NCBI RefSeq assembly: GCF_022581195.2
Contig: NC_061463.1
Location: 9,300,001-9,364,000 of the forward strand
DNA: 64,000 nt
DNA from: Helicoverpa zea
Taxonomy: Eukaryota > Arthropoda > Insecta > Lepidoptera > Noctuidae
Direction of reading: 5' to 3'
The position numbers and the translations under genes were made by a program. Below the pieces are notes generated by a model. The model ran no database searches. It was not told where the DNA came from and saw nothing but the letters and a program-made list of their open reading frames with translations. The first letter of the stretch is position 1; every line of letters starts with the position of its first letter. Below are positions 1 through 10,879 of the stretch, piece by piece.

Positions 1-50
1 TGGGAATTTATTTATTTTTATGAATTCACCAAGCAAGTATATAATTTTGA

Positions 51-1055
51 TTAACCCTTAGCTGGTATCGCCTTTTTTGGCAACACTACCGGTATCGTGG
101 GTCAAATTTTACCCATACCAAAAAATCTGTTGCAGAACGTATTTTTTTTATTATTTGTATAAAATATGGTTAGTTATGAAATAAAAGAAGCATTTTTTAC
201 AAAATTATCTTAGTTTAATTTTAGAATATTAAAAAAATATTATGTTTTACACACATTTGTAACTAACCTAATTTTTTGGCACTTTCTGGTTAGTGTGAAC
301 TTAAAACATAAAAAAAAAATAGAAATGTATGAAAAACTTTAACTGAAAGATATGTATGGCACTTCTCATATCCTTATGATAACAAAAAAATAAATTACTT
401 CTGAGATCAGCATAAAATAAAAAAAATGACAACCAAAATCAAAACGACTTTTTCCAAACTAACAAGATTAGTCTTTATACTTTCTGACAACTAGAACACT
501 GAACATTTTGGAAGGAATGTGTCTTACAAATAATATGTAAACATTTAGAACATTTTAGAGAATGTTTTCGGTCATTTTTCCAATCGCATAGGTAGCATCG
601 GGCCCTTTTCCGACTTGAAATTGAAGCTGCAGAAGAGGTCGATGCAACTGATTCTTCAAACTGGGACTGATAACTGAAAGTTGGTTTATATTTGGTGTCC
701 TTTCCGATTTTCCGATTCCAAATCATCATTTGAGTCGTTCATCAATTCCTCGATTTGTCTATCGTTCAAAAAGCCCCCATTGTAGTAGAAATATTCACTA
801 AAACAAAAAAAGTTACAAATTACGCTCAGTGAAAAAAGCTACTTACTTGGTGTCGTGGGTCAAACGTGACCCAGTCGGCTACTTACCTTTGCTTCTAAGA
901 TAGTTGCAGCGCTGCGCATCCGCCCCCCCGCCGCAGCTAGCGACGCACTGAGAATACGTAGAAGCGCGCAGTCGTAGCATAAATATTAAAAGAATAATTA
1001 CCGAAAATGTCCGCTTCTGGGTCGAATTTGACCCACAATACCTACTAAGGGTTAA
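51..1055. mobile_element. piggyBac-like transposon relic with TTAA ends
   Basis: Both ends carry TTAA (51-54 and 1052-1055) followed inward by the inverted repeat CCCTTAG (left CCCTTAGCTGGTAT, right end reversed CCCTTAGTAGGTAT). A subterminal motif, GTGGGTCAAA-TTT-ACCC, occurs at about 97-114, again at 856-873 and inverted at 1018-1035. The interior keeps only a transposase C-terminus on the minus strand. TTAA duplication and CCC-beginning ends are hallmarks of piggyBac-type elements. At about 1 kb it cannot encode a full transposase of roughly 550-600 residues, so it is an internally deleted, non-autonomous copy. Confidence 0.8.
475..729 (-). pseudogene. piggyBac-like transposase C-terminal cysteine-rich fragment
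   Basis: This 84-codon open stretch ends in a cysteine/histidine cluster: CYLCDWKND, then CSKC, then CKTH, then CSSC close to the stop. That order of paired cysteines matches the zinc-ribbon-like C-terminus of piggyBac transposases. The catalytic DDD core that should precede it is absent; upstream sequence inside the element has no matching open frame. It lies inside TTAA-flanked ends, which supports the family call. It is a remnant, not a functional gene. Confidence 0.75.
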
Positions 1056-2280
1056 ATAGTTGGCAGTATCATTACTCCCTACTAACTCCCGCGATTGCAC
1101 TGTGTGACCTGGTACTCAGTACAAGTACCGTACTACAGTACAGTGTGTGTACCTAGTGAAAATAGAGATATCTACGTTGAAATGATGTGTTTTGATACGT
1201 AGACAGTTGGCATCAGGTTTCTTTTTAATGTACCTATAGCATTTATCGCATTAGACTGTTTTCCGATCCGACAGATTGTTTACTTTAGGAAGGAACTTAT
1301 TTTTCAAGGTTAAGTTTTGAGAATAAAAACGTGTTATAAAACTCGGGCACGCCGCTCGGGTGAATTACCTACCAATATTACGTCTATATTAAAATTACTA
1401 ACGTCCTGACGGATAAATACCTACGATAAATATCAATGGCTAACAGGCCGTTGTAAATTAAATACTTAAAATGTATTGTTTCTAGTGCCAAGTTTTCTCA
1501 GATTCTAGTAGTTAATACACCTAACTAAAGATAATAAAGTTTTATAGATATTAATAATCTGCCGAATTCCTCGAGAAAACAATGTTCAAACTATCAGTCT
1601 CTCAGTCAGTGCTAAAAGGTGGACTGAGAAATTACCTCCATTACCTCTCCCCCCCCCATCCCTGAGTACTCCCCCCCCCCCAGTTTTTTTTTTTTGCTGC
1701 GGCTTCCCTATTTCATTAAACCACCCTTCGCCACTGATACTCATGCAAAATAATTTCCTAGTAGAGTACATACAGGTGTTCCAAAGAATAAATAAGTTTC
1801 AGAGTGCTTAGAATGAAAATGAATACATTATACTGATCAAGCAAGTAGTATTATGATTAGGATAAAATGGTAAGGATAGGTAGTAGATGTCATATTAATT
1901 CATTCTAGTAAGTATATATTATAATATTGATTACTTATATGGTTTTAAACTAATTACTTAGGTACTATTATTGTACATTTAGTCATTATATTTCTTAAGT
2001 TTTTACAAGAAAAAATAGCAAAAAAGTGTTCAAATATCACCCGTTTAATAAATATTGTAGCCACTTTTAAATACACCGCGACTTTTTAGTCGTCTTACAA
2101 AGGTGGTCCACTCAATGTATCCGACATAAAATACCACTAGGCACGATTATTATTTTTACAGCATTAATTAAGATAATAGGTGCAAAGAAAAATAATTAAT
2201 ACATTAGAAATAAGAAACATTCTGTTAATAATGTTTACGTATCAAACGGTAGAAAGTAGGTACCTTCCCAGCGCTCGAGT
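1056..2280. other. AT-rich spacer, no gene seen
   Basis: No coding region is supported. At 1607-1736 there is a short element-like segment: its right end reads CCACCCTTCGCCACTG, which inverted (CAGTGGCGAAGGGTGG) resembles hAT-type ends seen elsewhere in the window, and its left end CAGTGCTAAAAGGTGG is a rough inverted match. Runs of C and T lie between. No 8-bp target duplication is visible, so this is only a possible hAT-derived MITE. Confidence 0.4.
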
Positions 2281-2338
2281 CGAGTGATCGTTCCATCTCC
2301 ATTTTTTACGAGACAAAATATCGTAAGCCAATCTAGCA

Positions 2339-2445
2339 CAGTCCACGTGGACTGTCGTCTGTCATCCAATGAGATTCATTCCACGAGCGGCACGACGGCA
2401 CCGCCAAAGACGACGACGGCACTTTTCAAAGAGTCCACGTGGACT
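2339..2445. repeat. Two copies of a CACGTG-centred palindrome
   Basis: The 12-base palindrome GTCCACGTGGAC occurs twice, at 2341-2352 and 2433-2444. The first sits in a perfect 16-base palindrome (CAGTCCACGTGGACTG), the second in an imperfect longer one (AAAG-AGTCCACGTGGACT-TTG). Each contains an E-box core CACGTG. They lie just upstream of the DUF4817-like open frame. They could be transcription-factor sites or transposon subterminal repeats. Confidence 0.6.
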
Positions 2446-2493
2446 TTGATAAATGCCGCCTTTTACTTAAAAATAGGTTTTAAAACGTCTTGC

Positions 2494-2688
2494 ATGATGA
2501 GTGATAGGAACCGTCGCTACTCGAATATCGAGTACCTACAAATGGTACGCGTGTACGCAATAGCTGGTGACAATTTAAGGGTAGCAAGAAGATTGTACGC
2601 TGCGCCTAACAATCTAATAATGTTACGCAACCGAGGAGTGATCAACCCGCACGAAATAAAAATATTGTGTTGCGCGCGGCGCGTGTGA
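2494..2688 (+). pseudogene. Fragment like the N-terminal helix-turn-helix (DUF4817-type) of arthropod transposon proteins
   Basis: From the Met-Met at 2494 the frame reads a short segment with YSNIEYLQMVRVYAIAGDN followed by LRVARRLYA. The pattern (hydrophobic-E/DM-VYxxAxxNxRxARRLYA) is what I recall for the DUF4817 module that opens many annotated arthropod transposon-like proteins. The frame stops at 2686-2688 soon afterwards, so only the module, or a first exon, remains. Recognition is from memory and was not searched. The frame can be extended upstream to 2284 but that part has no recognisable feature. Confidence 0.4.
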
Positions 2689-3049
2689 CTGTTGTGCGCC
2701 CTGAGCCGCGTGGGGCTGCCGGTAACCCAGCGAGCGGTAGGCATTTATCGCGCGCAAGTACAGAGAGTGACAGAGGCCTGATAATACGTCATTGTCAACT
2801 TACATCACTTTGTTTCGGTTTATTACGAAAAATGTTTCTGACGATCCTAAGCCCGTAAAAGTATGAAGGAAGAATTGGAATTAAGTGTTTTCTTTTTTTT
2901 CTTAATTGGAATTAATTCTACAAAACTAATAAAATAATATAAAAAGCGTAGGTACTTACCTACTAATAAAATAAAAAGCCTGCGATAAGAGTTTTGTATT
3001 ACTTACCAGCCCGAATATATCTGAGAGAGATGATGAGAGTAAGTATTTC

Positions 3050-3186
3050 CTAGCTGTGCCCGCGACTTCGTCCACGAGGAATAGTAACTTTGGAGGTATG
3101 TGACGTTCAGGACTTATTTATTTATTTTAACTTTTGTCATCAAACATACAAACGAACTCTTCAGCTTTATAATATTAGTATAGATG
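3050..3186 (+). repeat. Tail fragment of a lepidopteran retroposon
   Basis: Contains the phrase CTGTGCCCGCGACTTCGTCC and ends in CTTTATAATATTAGTATAGA, two strings I recognise from a very common moth interspersed repeat (RTE/SINE-type 3' part). Related wording recurs at 18995-19066, 54318-54551, 54857-55146 and 57015-57212. Confidence 0.6.
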
Positions 3187-3589
3187 TACTCCAAAACATT
3201 CACTTATATGTAAAAAATAAATGATAAATCGTAAAACTCTTTTATTAAATTTCTTATAAGTCGAGGGTTCAATCTCTTTCTAGACAGATAAGTATTGTTC
3301 TTTAAAATACAGTCAAGTTATTGTAATTAATTTGTTTTTTTACATGTTTTAGCAAATGTAAGCTTATAAATCATAAATGTTTATTAAGAAACAGTTACTT
3401 CCATGGAAAACGACATGTAGGTCAGTTGATTTTTCGAATTTCTTATCAAATCTTCAGTTATTTAATAATCTGCTTGATCTTTACTATGGCTATGTTAATT
3501 CAAGCTCACAATGTTCCAATTCTAATACGTTTTTCTAAGATTTAAAGTAAACTTTAATAAATAGTAATAGACTAATAGGTATTTGCAAG

Positions 3590-3715
3590 ACTTGCAAGAC
3601 TCTTGCTGCAAGACCAAGACCAAGACCAAGACTGGGAGCGCAAGACCAAGACCAAGACCAAGACCAGGTGTATTGGCGCAAGACCAAGACCAAGACTGGC
3701 TAAGTCTCGTCTTGT
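3590..3715. repeat. (CAAGAC)n minisatellite
   Basis: Repeats of CAAGAC and AAGACC are interrupted by two longer spacers (near 3630 and 3668) and a shorter one near 3695. An open frame on the minus strand through it (Leu-Val-rich) is just a translation of the repeat. Confidence 0.85.
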
Positions 3716-4809
3716 TCTTGCATTTGGGCAACACTAATGACGAGTGACAGGGGAAAATGGAAGAGGATGACATATTGCGCCGATCCCAAATAAAATTGGG
3801 AACAGGGCAGGAGGAAGAAGAATATACTTTACGGGAAAACGGGGAAAGTACTAAATATTATACTAATATGATAAACTTGACAAAAAATATGTGTGTAAGT
3901 AGGTGCGAACGGATGTTAGATATTTTCCTTCCACGCTACACAGCTACCTACTGAACATATTTTTTTTTGTATATATCACAATGTCGATGAAGAGACTGGA
4001 AAATTCGGGGCACAAGTAAAACCGCTTGAAACAGCTAGTCAAATATTATATTTTAATTTTAAGCCATCATCATGCGCTCTCTTTTTAATGCAATGTTCTT
4101 AGTAACAGAACACAGTCACTGACGTAGACATCGTGACAAAGTGTACGTGAACTGATGATTAAGATTATGTAAACCCGGCGTTAACATATCTCTGAGATGA
4201 ATCTCGAACAGTAGTTATCAGGCAGTAGGATTTGCTGCAAATCTTTCGATATTATGCAATGGCTGTTGTTGCTGCGTAGAAAAAGTACTTGAACATTTTT
4301 TTCTTACTCAAATTATATTATTTACTTTACTTTTTTTACTTGGTACTATACTGTGTTGCTTTTTTACGTTTAGTTAGATTTTAACATATAATACAACTCT
4401 GACAGATTACCACATTTCTTACAATCCGTCACAGTTTACTTTAATATTAATCTAAACATGTGGAGCTTCGAAATATAGGTACTTATTGATGGCTCATCTG
4501 AGATCTGAAGGTTTTTAAACAAGATAGAGTGATACCCGGAGACGACTGGTTTTCAAACATTCGGCTCAGTATATGTCAAGAGTCACCTAAAACAATGCAT
4601 GTATGTGTGAAATTCACAAACAATCAAAAACCAGACCACTTCAGTTTATCGGCATAACAGTGACGGGCACTAGAGCTGGTCAGCAAAGTCTGAAAAGCCC
4701 CAAGGCCAGATAAACTGATACCATTTTCGTAGAATTAATGCCTTATCAACATTCCCATCGGTGTGAAAAATGTACTGACAGAGGATAAATACTACTTGTT
4801 TTTGGTACA

Positions 4810-5045
4810 AAAGTAATAAGAACAGAAAGTTAATGTCGGTCATGCGCCTGATCTCTCTCCGATCGTGTCAAATTGCCGACACGACGGATAGAGTGAAGGA
4901 ATAGAGAGTGGACCAGTATCTGCGCAAATGCTTGCGCACTATACCTAATATGTCCTGCGCAACTGGCTACTATCCTGCAAAGCCAATACAGCGTATGTAA
5001 CGTGATCAAATTGGATGCCTTCACGCAATCTTTATTAGGAACCAT
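4810..5045. repeat. Probable dispersed-repeat segment
   Basis: The sequence around GATCTCTCTCCGATCGTGTC, then GAATAGAGAGTG and ATATGTCCTGCGCA reads like a repeat I recall from several moth genomes, possibly an RTE 3' region. The minus-strand open frame across it looks incidental. The call rests on memory only. Confidence 0.3.
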
Positions 5046-5089
5046 TCAAGGTCATGTTCCCCATGCTTCTGTTACTTAGAATCCACGTA

Positions 5090-6655
5090 TTTTATTTTAT
5101 TTTATTTTATTCATCATGGGACAATAAACAGCTACAATATAAATGGTACAAAAATAGTTACTAATAATTAAACAATATTGCAGCCCACTACATTATCCAC
5201 ATATTAGCAAAGATATGGTAATAATGGGTGCCGCTAGAATGGCAATACAGTAAATTAAAGTAGAATTAAAATTAACAGTACAATAAATATGAGAAAAGAA
5301 AAAAGAAATATCATGCAAGTAACAATTAATAAATTAATATAGCATGTTGGTTTTATAACAACAACAACAACTTAAGGAAGAATTTTTAACAAAATGAGTG
5401 ATTAGTACAGAGGTAAAATTAAATGAGTACGTTAAATTAGATAAATTTACCTATTAGTATACATTCCAGTTATTATTTTATTTATTTTTGTTTATAATTT
5501 TTAATACATCATACTTAAATTTAGATTTAGAGCATACAAAAATATCTATGTCAACAAAGTTACAGTTGTAAGATTCTACCATACGACGGATAGGACAGCG
5601 CAGACCAGCATTAGTTCGGCAAGAATTCACAGCAAATAAAGTACCAGCACGGACACTGCGTTTATTAACCGTGCGTGGGACCGCATAACAGAGTTTACTT
5701 ATGAGATCTATGCTATCAAAGCTACCACGGACGATACCATACAATACAGATGCATCTAGGTATTTACGTCTATCTTCCAGGGTGTTCAGTTTATATTTAT
5801 CAAGCAGCTCTGAATAGGATAAATATACTTTGTGGCACCCGTAATGCATAGCACGCAGAAATCTACGCTGAACTCTTTCAATTTCATCTTTATATTTTTG
5901 GTAAAACGGGTTCCAGACAGGCACGGCGTATTCCAATTGTGACCGGACTAGCGTCTTATACAAACAAAGATAAGTAGAGGTTCGTTTAAATGCAGTGGAC
6001 GATCTCATAACAAAGCCATACATTTTAAAGGCATTTTTAACTATTTTCTCAACATGTTGGTTTAGGGATAACTTGTCATCAATCAGCACACCGAGATCTC
6101 GCACAGCAGATAATTTCCTGTGTATTGTGTTCTGTAATGAATATTTAAAGTTAACAATGAATTTATTTTTCGTGAAATTAATACAATTACATTTAGGGAG
6201 ACTTAAGTGCAGTTTATTATTCTGACAATACTCAGAGAGTCTGTTTAGATCTTGCTGGAACAGCTGACAATCCTCTAAGGTCTGTATAGATCTATAAATT
6301 TTAAGGTCGTCAGCGTATACCAGAAAATTTGTGTGTTTAAAACACTTGTCTATGTCATTTATGTAAAGAATGAATAGTAGCGGTCCCAAAATCGAGCCTT
6401 GCTTGAACACCTGAAGTTATATGTACTACTTCTGACTGATGACCATTTACGACAACCTTTTGTGTTCTATTTTTAATATAAGATGAGAACCAGCGCAGCA
6501 AACTACATCGTATCCCATTAAATGCTATTTTATTTAGTAAAATATCATGATCGACCTTGTCAAAAGCCTTTTTGAAATCTGTATAAACAGCATCAACTTG
6601 CAACCTCCTATCCATTTTTTCAAATAGGTAATTGGAAAATATAAGCAAATTTGAT
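5090..6655 (-). mobile_element. 5'-truncated non-LTR retrotransposon (Jockey/CR1-like)
   Basis: On the minus strand a reverse-transcriptase reading frame (5478-6648) is followed by about 390 bp of non-coding 3' end and a (TAAAA)n tail seen on the plus strand as TTTTA repeats at about 5091-5115. No apurinic endonuclease domain remains, so the copy is truncated at its 5' end, as is usual for LINEs. I could not identify a convincing target duplication. Confidence 0.75.
5478..6648 (-). pseudogene. Broken LINE reverse transcriptase
   Basis: Two frames make up one protein. The upstream frame (6355-6648) has the RT finger/palm text DAVYTDFKKAFDKVDHDIL, with the first catalytic Asp context, and reaches the SGVxQ motif; there it shifts frame. 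The downstream frame (5478-6410) continues with QGSILGPLLFILYINDI and the catalytic box VYADDLKIY, then the thumb/connection region. QGS-LGPLLF and ADD are diagnostic of non-LTR reverse transcriptases of the Jockey/CR1/I group. The normal FADD is VYADD here. The frameshift at about 6400 and the missing N-terminus make it a pseudogene. Confidence 0.85.
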
Positions 6656-7041
6656 ACAGTCGAGTATTGTACTCAATTACGTAATAAAAATATGCAGATA
6701 CTGTGACGTACTGAATGGTGCGATTTGTTGATACAGAAACTATAATCCTGCTGTCAGATTGCCAGGCAAAACCAGATATTTGTCGTCGTCCATAATCCCA
6801 GATATGTAACTTTCACGTCATAATAGTCATATGTTTTATTATTTTTGGGATCAAGTAGTTCCTCCGCAAGACCGCAAGGATAAAGATGCTACCAGAAGTA
6901 CACGTGAGATTTGTGTCCTAAAATGTAGTCAACTATACAGTGGCGTAGCGTGGGGGGCCAGGGGGGGGCAAATTCCCCGGGCGGCAGCTTTTAGGGGGCG
7001 GCAAAATTTACCCAATTAAAAAAAAAAATTGTTCGCAACTA

Positions 7042-8670
7042 CACTTCTGGACACATCTATTGGCCCACCTTAGAGTTTAGGTTTCGATGGCCCCTACCGA
7101 AATATGATTGCTAGACTGAACAAAAACTGTTGATGCAGTTTTAAACCTGATACATTTTACCTTCTTTTTCGATCGTATTGTTTTAAATTTGAATTCAGAA
7201 TACCATACCACATGGAGCTACGCCTAACAAGTCGGATATGCGCCTTGTTAAAGGCAATTGATTTTTGAATAAAAAACATGTTTTATCAAAGAAAGGTTTA
7301 ATTTAATAACGCGTGTTGCCTCCATGAGCATCTACCATAGCTCTCATACGATTAGGCATAGAGTTTATCAACCGCTCTATGAAATTTTGAGAGATCATCT
7401 CCCATTCCTCTTCTATGGCAGTTTTCAACTCCTGCATCGTCTGGGCAACTGGCTGACGAGCCCTAACACGTCTTTTTAGCTCGTCCCACATGTGCTCAAT
7501 GGGGTTCATATCTGGGCTTCTAGCTGGCCAGTCCATAACTGTGATATTCACATCCCGAAGATATTCCCTGACGATGCCGGCCGCATGGGCTCTTGCATTA
7601 TCATGCATAAAAAGGAAATTTGGGCCCACATAGTCCGCGTATGGTATCACGTGGGGTTCTAAGCACTCACTAATGTACCTTTCAGCATTTAATGTTGGCA
7701 GCCGTGGTCCTGTAACAACCTCAAGTTGAGTTTTGCCGCTCGCGGATATACCGCCCCAGACAGTCCATGAGCCACCGCCATAAGCAACCCTCTCTTCAAA
7801 GCAGCATTGTGCAAAATGCTCTCCCTTACGTCGGTAGACCTTCTTCCTTCCATCATTGCCATGTAACACAATTTTAGACTCATCAGAAAAGAGTACACGG
7901 CTCCAATCTTGCTGTGTCCAATTTAAATGACTGCGTGCGAAATGAAGGCGCGCTGTTCGGTGGGCTCGCGTTAGTTTGGGCCCATTAGCTGGCTTGTGTG
8001 GTACCATATCGCATTCTTTTAACCTTCTCCTAACAGTTCGAGCACTCACAGATACTCCGTGGAAGTCGCGAAGTTGGTTTTGTATCTCAATAGAGGTAAG
8101 ATGACGATTTCTCAAGCTGGTCGTCACGATGTATCGATCCTGTCTTTCAGTTGTGACCCGAGATCGTGGCCTCCCTTGGCGACGAACAAAGCCGCCAGTC
8201 TCTAGGTACCTCCGATAAACATTTCGGACCGCAGATCGACTTAAATTAAGTTGAGCACTCACATTTCTTTGGCTGTGTCCAGCCTGAATAAGTGCCACAG
8301 CTTGAGCGGCGACTTCAGGTGAAGTATCCATAGATAATTGATAGAACCTCACCTTAACGTTAAGATTAAGTAATGTTTGTTGCAAAACCAAAGATATCAA
8401 TCACTTTTTCGAGAATTAAATCCAATTAAAACCAATAAAACCAAGTTTTCTCAGTACTCAATTGTTTGATATCAACAAACAGGCTCCAAATTGTCTTTTG
8501 TTTCTTTAAATTCTGTGTTCGAAATTCAAAAAAAGACTGTTGAATGAAATTGTGAATGTGCCAGGTTCAAAACTGCATAAAAACTTTTTGCTCGACCTAG
8601 TATAAAATTTTAGCTAGGACCAAACGAAACTGAAAATACAAGGTGGGCCAATAGATGTGTCCAGAAGTGT
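7042..8670 (-). mobile_element. Complete Tc1-type transposon, probably recently inserted
   Basis: The element is 1629 bp. Its first 30 and last 30 bases are perfect inverted copies (beginning CACTTCTGGACACATC), and it is flanked by TA on both sides (7040-7041 and 8671-8672), the Tc1/mariner target duplication. It encloses one uninterrupted transposase gene on the minus strand. Perfect ends and an intact gene suggest recent arrival and possible activity. It lies inside the hAT-type element 6938-9971, so it is younger than that insertion. Confidence 0.93.
7303..8331 (-). CDS. Tc1-type transposase, DD34E, intact
   Basis: Cut-and-paste transposase of 342 residues, the usual Tc1 length (about 340). 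The N-terminus has a paired-like helix-turn-helix (residues about 5-55: AAQAVALIQAGHSQRNVSAQ) and a GRPRS-type AT-hook-like linker (GRPRSR), followed by the second HTH around SARTVRRRLKE. The catalytic DDE core shows Asp in LFSDESKI, Asp in FMHDNARAH, and Glu in NPIEHMWDELKRR; exactly 34 residues separate the second Asp from the Glu, diagnostic of Tc1 (DD34E). I start at the Met of MDTSPEV (8331) because this gives the family length; the open frame continues upstream to 8400 without similarity. It sits between perfect 30-bp terminal repeats. No stop or frameshift is visible, so the protein may be functional. Confidence 0.93.
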   Translation of the reverse strand: MDTSPEVAAQAVALIQAGHSQRNVSAQLNLSRSAVRNVYRRYLETGGFVRRQGRPRSRVTTERQDRYIVTTSLRNRHLTSIEIQNQLRDFHGVSVSARTVRRRLKECDMVPHKPANGPKLTRAHRTARLHFARSHLNWTQQDWSRVLFSDESKIVLHGNDGRKKVYRRKGEHFAQCCFEERVAYGGGSWTVWGGISASGKTQLEVVTGPRLPTLNAERYISECLEPHVIPYADYVGPNFLFMHDNARAHAAGIVREYLRDVNITVMDWPARSPDMNPIEHMWDELKRRVRARQPVAQTMQELKTAIEEEWEMISQNFIERLINSMPNRMRAMVDAHGGNTRY

Positions 8671-8837
8671 AGTATCTGCGCCGCTACATAAAACTGTCTA
8701 ACAATAACAAAACATTAAACAAGAAAGTTGAAACTTTAAACTTTAAATTAATTATTGTTAAAATTTGGTACTTAAAACACATGTGACACTACATTTTACG
8801 TAATTTTGGTTTTGAGTCTTAAATAAAAAATAATTAA

Positions 8838-9242
8838 AATTTCGTGCTCGATTCGCTCGCGTATTCAGAAACTGTATGCGCTTAATTTTGCATTTGTCAA
8901 CAAAAAAAAAGTTAAGTACGTTTGGGCAAAATTTTACGTAATATTTGGTTTAAGTCCGATAAAAATTTCGCGCTCGCTTCGCTCGCGTAGTCAGAAACTA
9001 TATTATGGCCCTAAGTTTTGCATTTGTCAACAAACAAAACGTTAAGTACGCTTGGGCTAAATTTTACGTTATTTTTAAGTCCGATAAAAATTTCGCGCTC
9101 GCTTCGCTCGCGTATTCAAAAACAATGTGCCCTTATTTTTGCATCTGTCTACAAACAAAAAGTTAAGTACGTTTGGGCTACATTTTACGTAATATTTGGT
9201 TTAAGTCCGATAAAAATTTCGCGCTCGCTTCGCTCGCGCATT
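8838..9242. repeat. 125-126-bp tandem array with CGCTCGCTTCGCTCGCG motif
   Basis: Four copies of the phrase AATTTCG(C/T)GCTCGCTTCGCTCGCG start at 8838, 8964, 9089 and 9215, spaced 126, 125 and 126 bp. Between them are repeated TTTGCATTTGTCAACAAAC and GTTAAGTACGTTTGGGC blocks. The same unit, inverted, recurs in both hAT-type elements at 17-18.4 kb. Confidence 0.9.
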
Positions 9243-10480
9243 TTGAAGCTACATAGGCAAGTTTTTCTTTATTTGGATTTGCTTACCTACACAACTGCCG
9301 ACATGCGTTTAGCTGAGTGCTAATTTAGGTAAACCGATGAGGTGGTCCCCGGCAAGAGAAACTTTAGTTAATGTGGTCGCTCATGACTAAAAGGTTAAGA
9401 ACCACTGGTTTAGATAAACTTGAATGCTATAAGCAATACCTACCTAGATACAAGCCAAATTTCACGCTTAGGTATAGTTCCTTGGAAACTAGTTTAAGTC
9501 CCGTAAATTAAATTAATTTGTTAAACAGTTTAAAGTAGCCCCGCTTTTTAAATTATTTCAATTTCATATATACTTATAGGTACCAAATTCGCTAGCCTGC
9601 TTACCTAAAAGAATTTTAAAACCTTCAAGAAATCAAGTAACAAAGATACAAAAGAAAAGTCTACTTGAGAACCTCCCCCTTCTGCCGGGGCTGCGGGTTG
9701 TTCGAAAGAGTTACCGCGGCTCTGGAACATAAAAGGCCTTCGACGGAACACGACGGTTTTTAGTCAGTAAGAGTCTGACACTCCCTCACCGCTGCTAACC
9801 CACAGCGGGAAGGGTCATTTGAAGATTTTTAACGTCGATACAAAAGAAAACCCTTTTTTTGAAGTTAAAAATGACAAACGGCCAGTAACATTTGTTAAAA
9901 AAAAAATACACGGGAAGGGGCGGCAAAATCGACAACTGCCCCGGGCGGCAGATACCCACGCTACGCCACTGCAACTATAACATGATAATTGTAAGCTGTA
10001 GTATAATTTAACCAACGCGTAAATACCTAAGTAACGGTAGAGAGGCTTGTGGGCGCCTCCGCAATCTAATTAGATGATTTAACACAGATAAGTAGTTCTG
10101 AAGCACAGAGTAAGTACAAGACTCTCCTTCCACAGTAAATGTTATTCATACCAACATATCGACTTGTAATAATTGGCTTAAGCCAACCAGAAAGAGGTTT
10201 ATGTGTGTATGTGGTAAGTAGTTTGACAATTTGGAATGAACCGGTTCAAGACTCATATTATTTAATCATTCGTACAACTGAACAACGTACAGTAAGTAGT
10301 AAGCACCGTTTCCAGTAACACTTTTGAATATTTTACTAGATTTTTTTTTTCAGGTAGAGCAGTAAAATTTTATATGCAAATGCCGTTTTTCGTGCCCAAA
10401 CATATGCTCATTTGGTTAACAGAGACGGATAAGGTACCTTTTGCAACAAGTTATTTTTTAATAAAATAAAAAAATCTAAT

Positions 10481-10860
10481 CATCCTCCGAGCCTTTTTCC
10501 CAATCATGTTGGGGTCGGCTTCCAGTCTAACCGGATTCAGCTGAGTACCAGTGCTTTACAAGAAGCGACTGCCTATCTGACCTCCTCAACCCAGTTGCCC
10601 GGGCAACCCGATACCCCTTGGTTAGACTGGGGTCAGACTTACTGGCTTTTGACTACCCGTAACGACTGCCAAGGATGTTCAATGACAGCCGAGACCTACA
10701 GTTTAACGTGCCATCCGAAACACAGCCAATGGTGTCTAAGATATACTTAGAAAGTACATACAAACTTAGAAAAGTTGCATTGGTACTTGCCTGACCTGGG
10801 ATCGAACCCGCGCCCTCATACTTGAGAGGTTGGTCTCTTACCCACTAGGCCACCACGACT
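10481..10860 (-). mobile_element. Full-length tRNA-derived SINE (HaSE-like)
   Basis: Read on the minus strand it opens with a tRNA-like head: A box GTGGCCTAGTGGG and B box GGTTCGATCCC, RNA polymerase III promoter elements. A body of about 290 bp follows, ending in GGAGGATGAT. It is flanked by a perfect 19-bp direct repeat, TAAAATAAAAAAATCTAAT (10462-10480 and 10861-10879), the target duplication expected from LINE-driven insertion. The body also occurs at 15301, 21272 and, as a short piece, 30653. It is non-coding and moved in trans. Confidence 0.93.
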
Positions 10861-10879
10861 TAAAATAAAAAAATCTAAT

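Larger units (their letters stand above)
6938..9971. mobile_element. hAT-type element with CAGTGGCGTAGC ends, host of a Tc1 insertion
   Basis: Terminal inverted repeats CAGTGGCGTAGCGTGGG (6938-6954 and, inverted, 9955-9971) are flanked by a perfect 8-bp direct repeat CAACTATA (6930-6937 and 9972-9979), the duplication length of hAT transposons. The subterminal sequence next to each end is rich in GGGGCGGC. No hAT transposase was found inside, so the element is non-autonomous. It contains a complete Tc1-type transposon (7042-8670), a 125-bp tandem repeat (8838-9242), and an internal GGTTAAGAACCACTG string (9393-9407) that looks like the end of another hAT family. A further stretch (about 9660-9830) reads like a common moth repeat. 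Confidence 0.88.

Noticed and set aside
3522..3773. Minus-strand protein with Leu-Gly/Leu-Val repeats
   Set aside because: Translation of the (CAAGAC)n minisatellite.
8838..9242. CRISPR array
   Set aside because: Period of 125 bp with repeated spacers, inside a eukaryotic transposon. No variable spacers and no cas genes.
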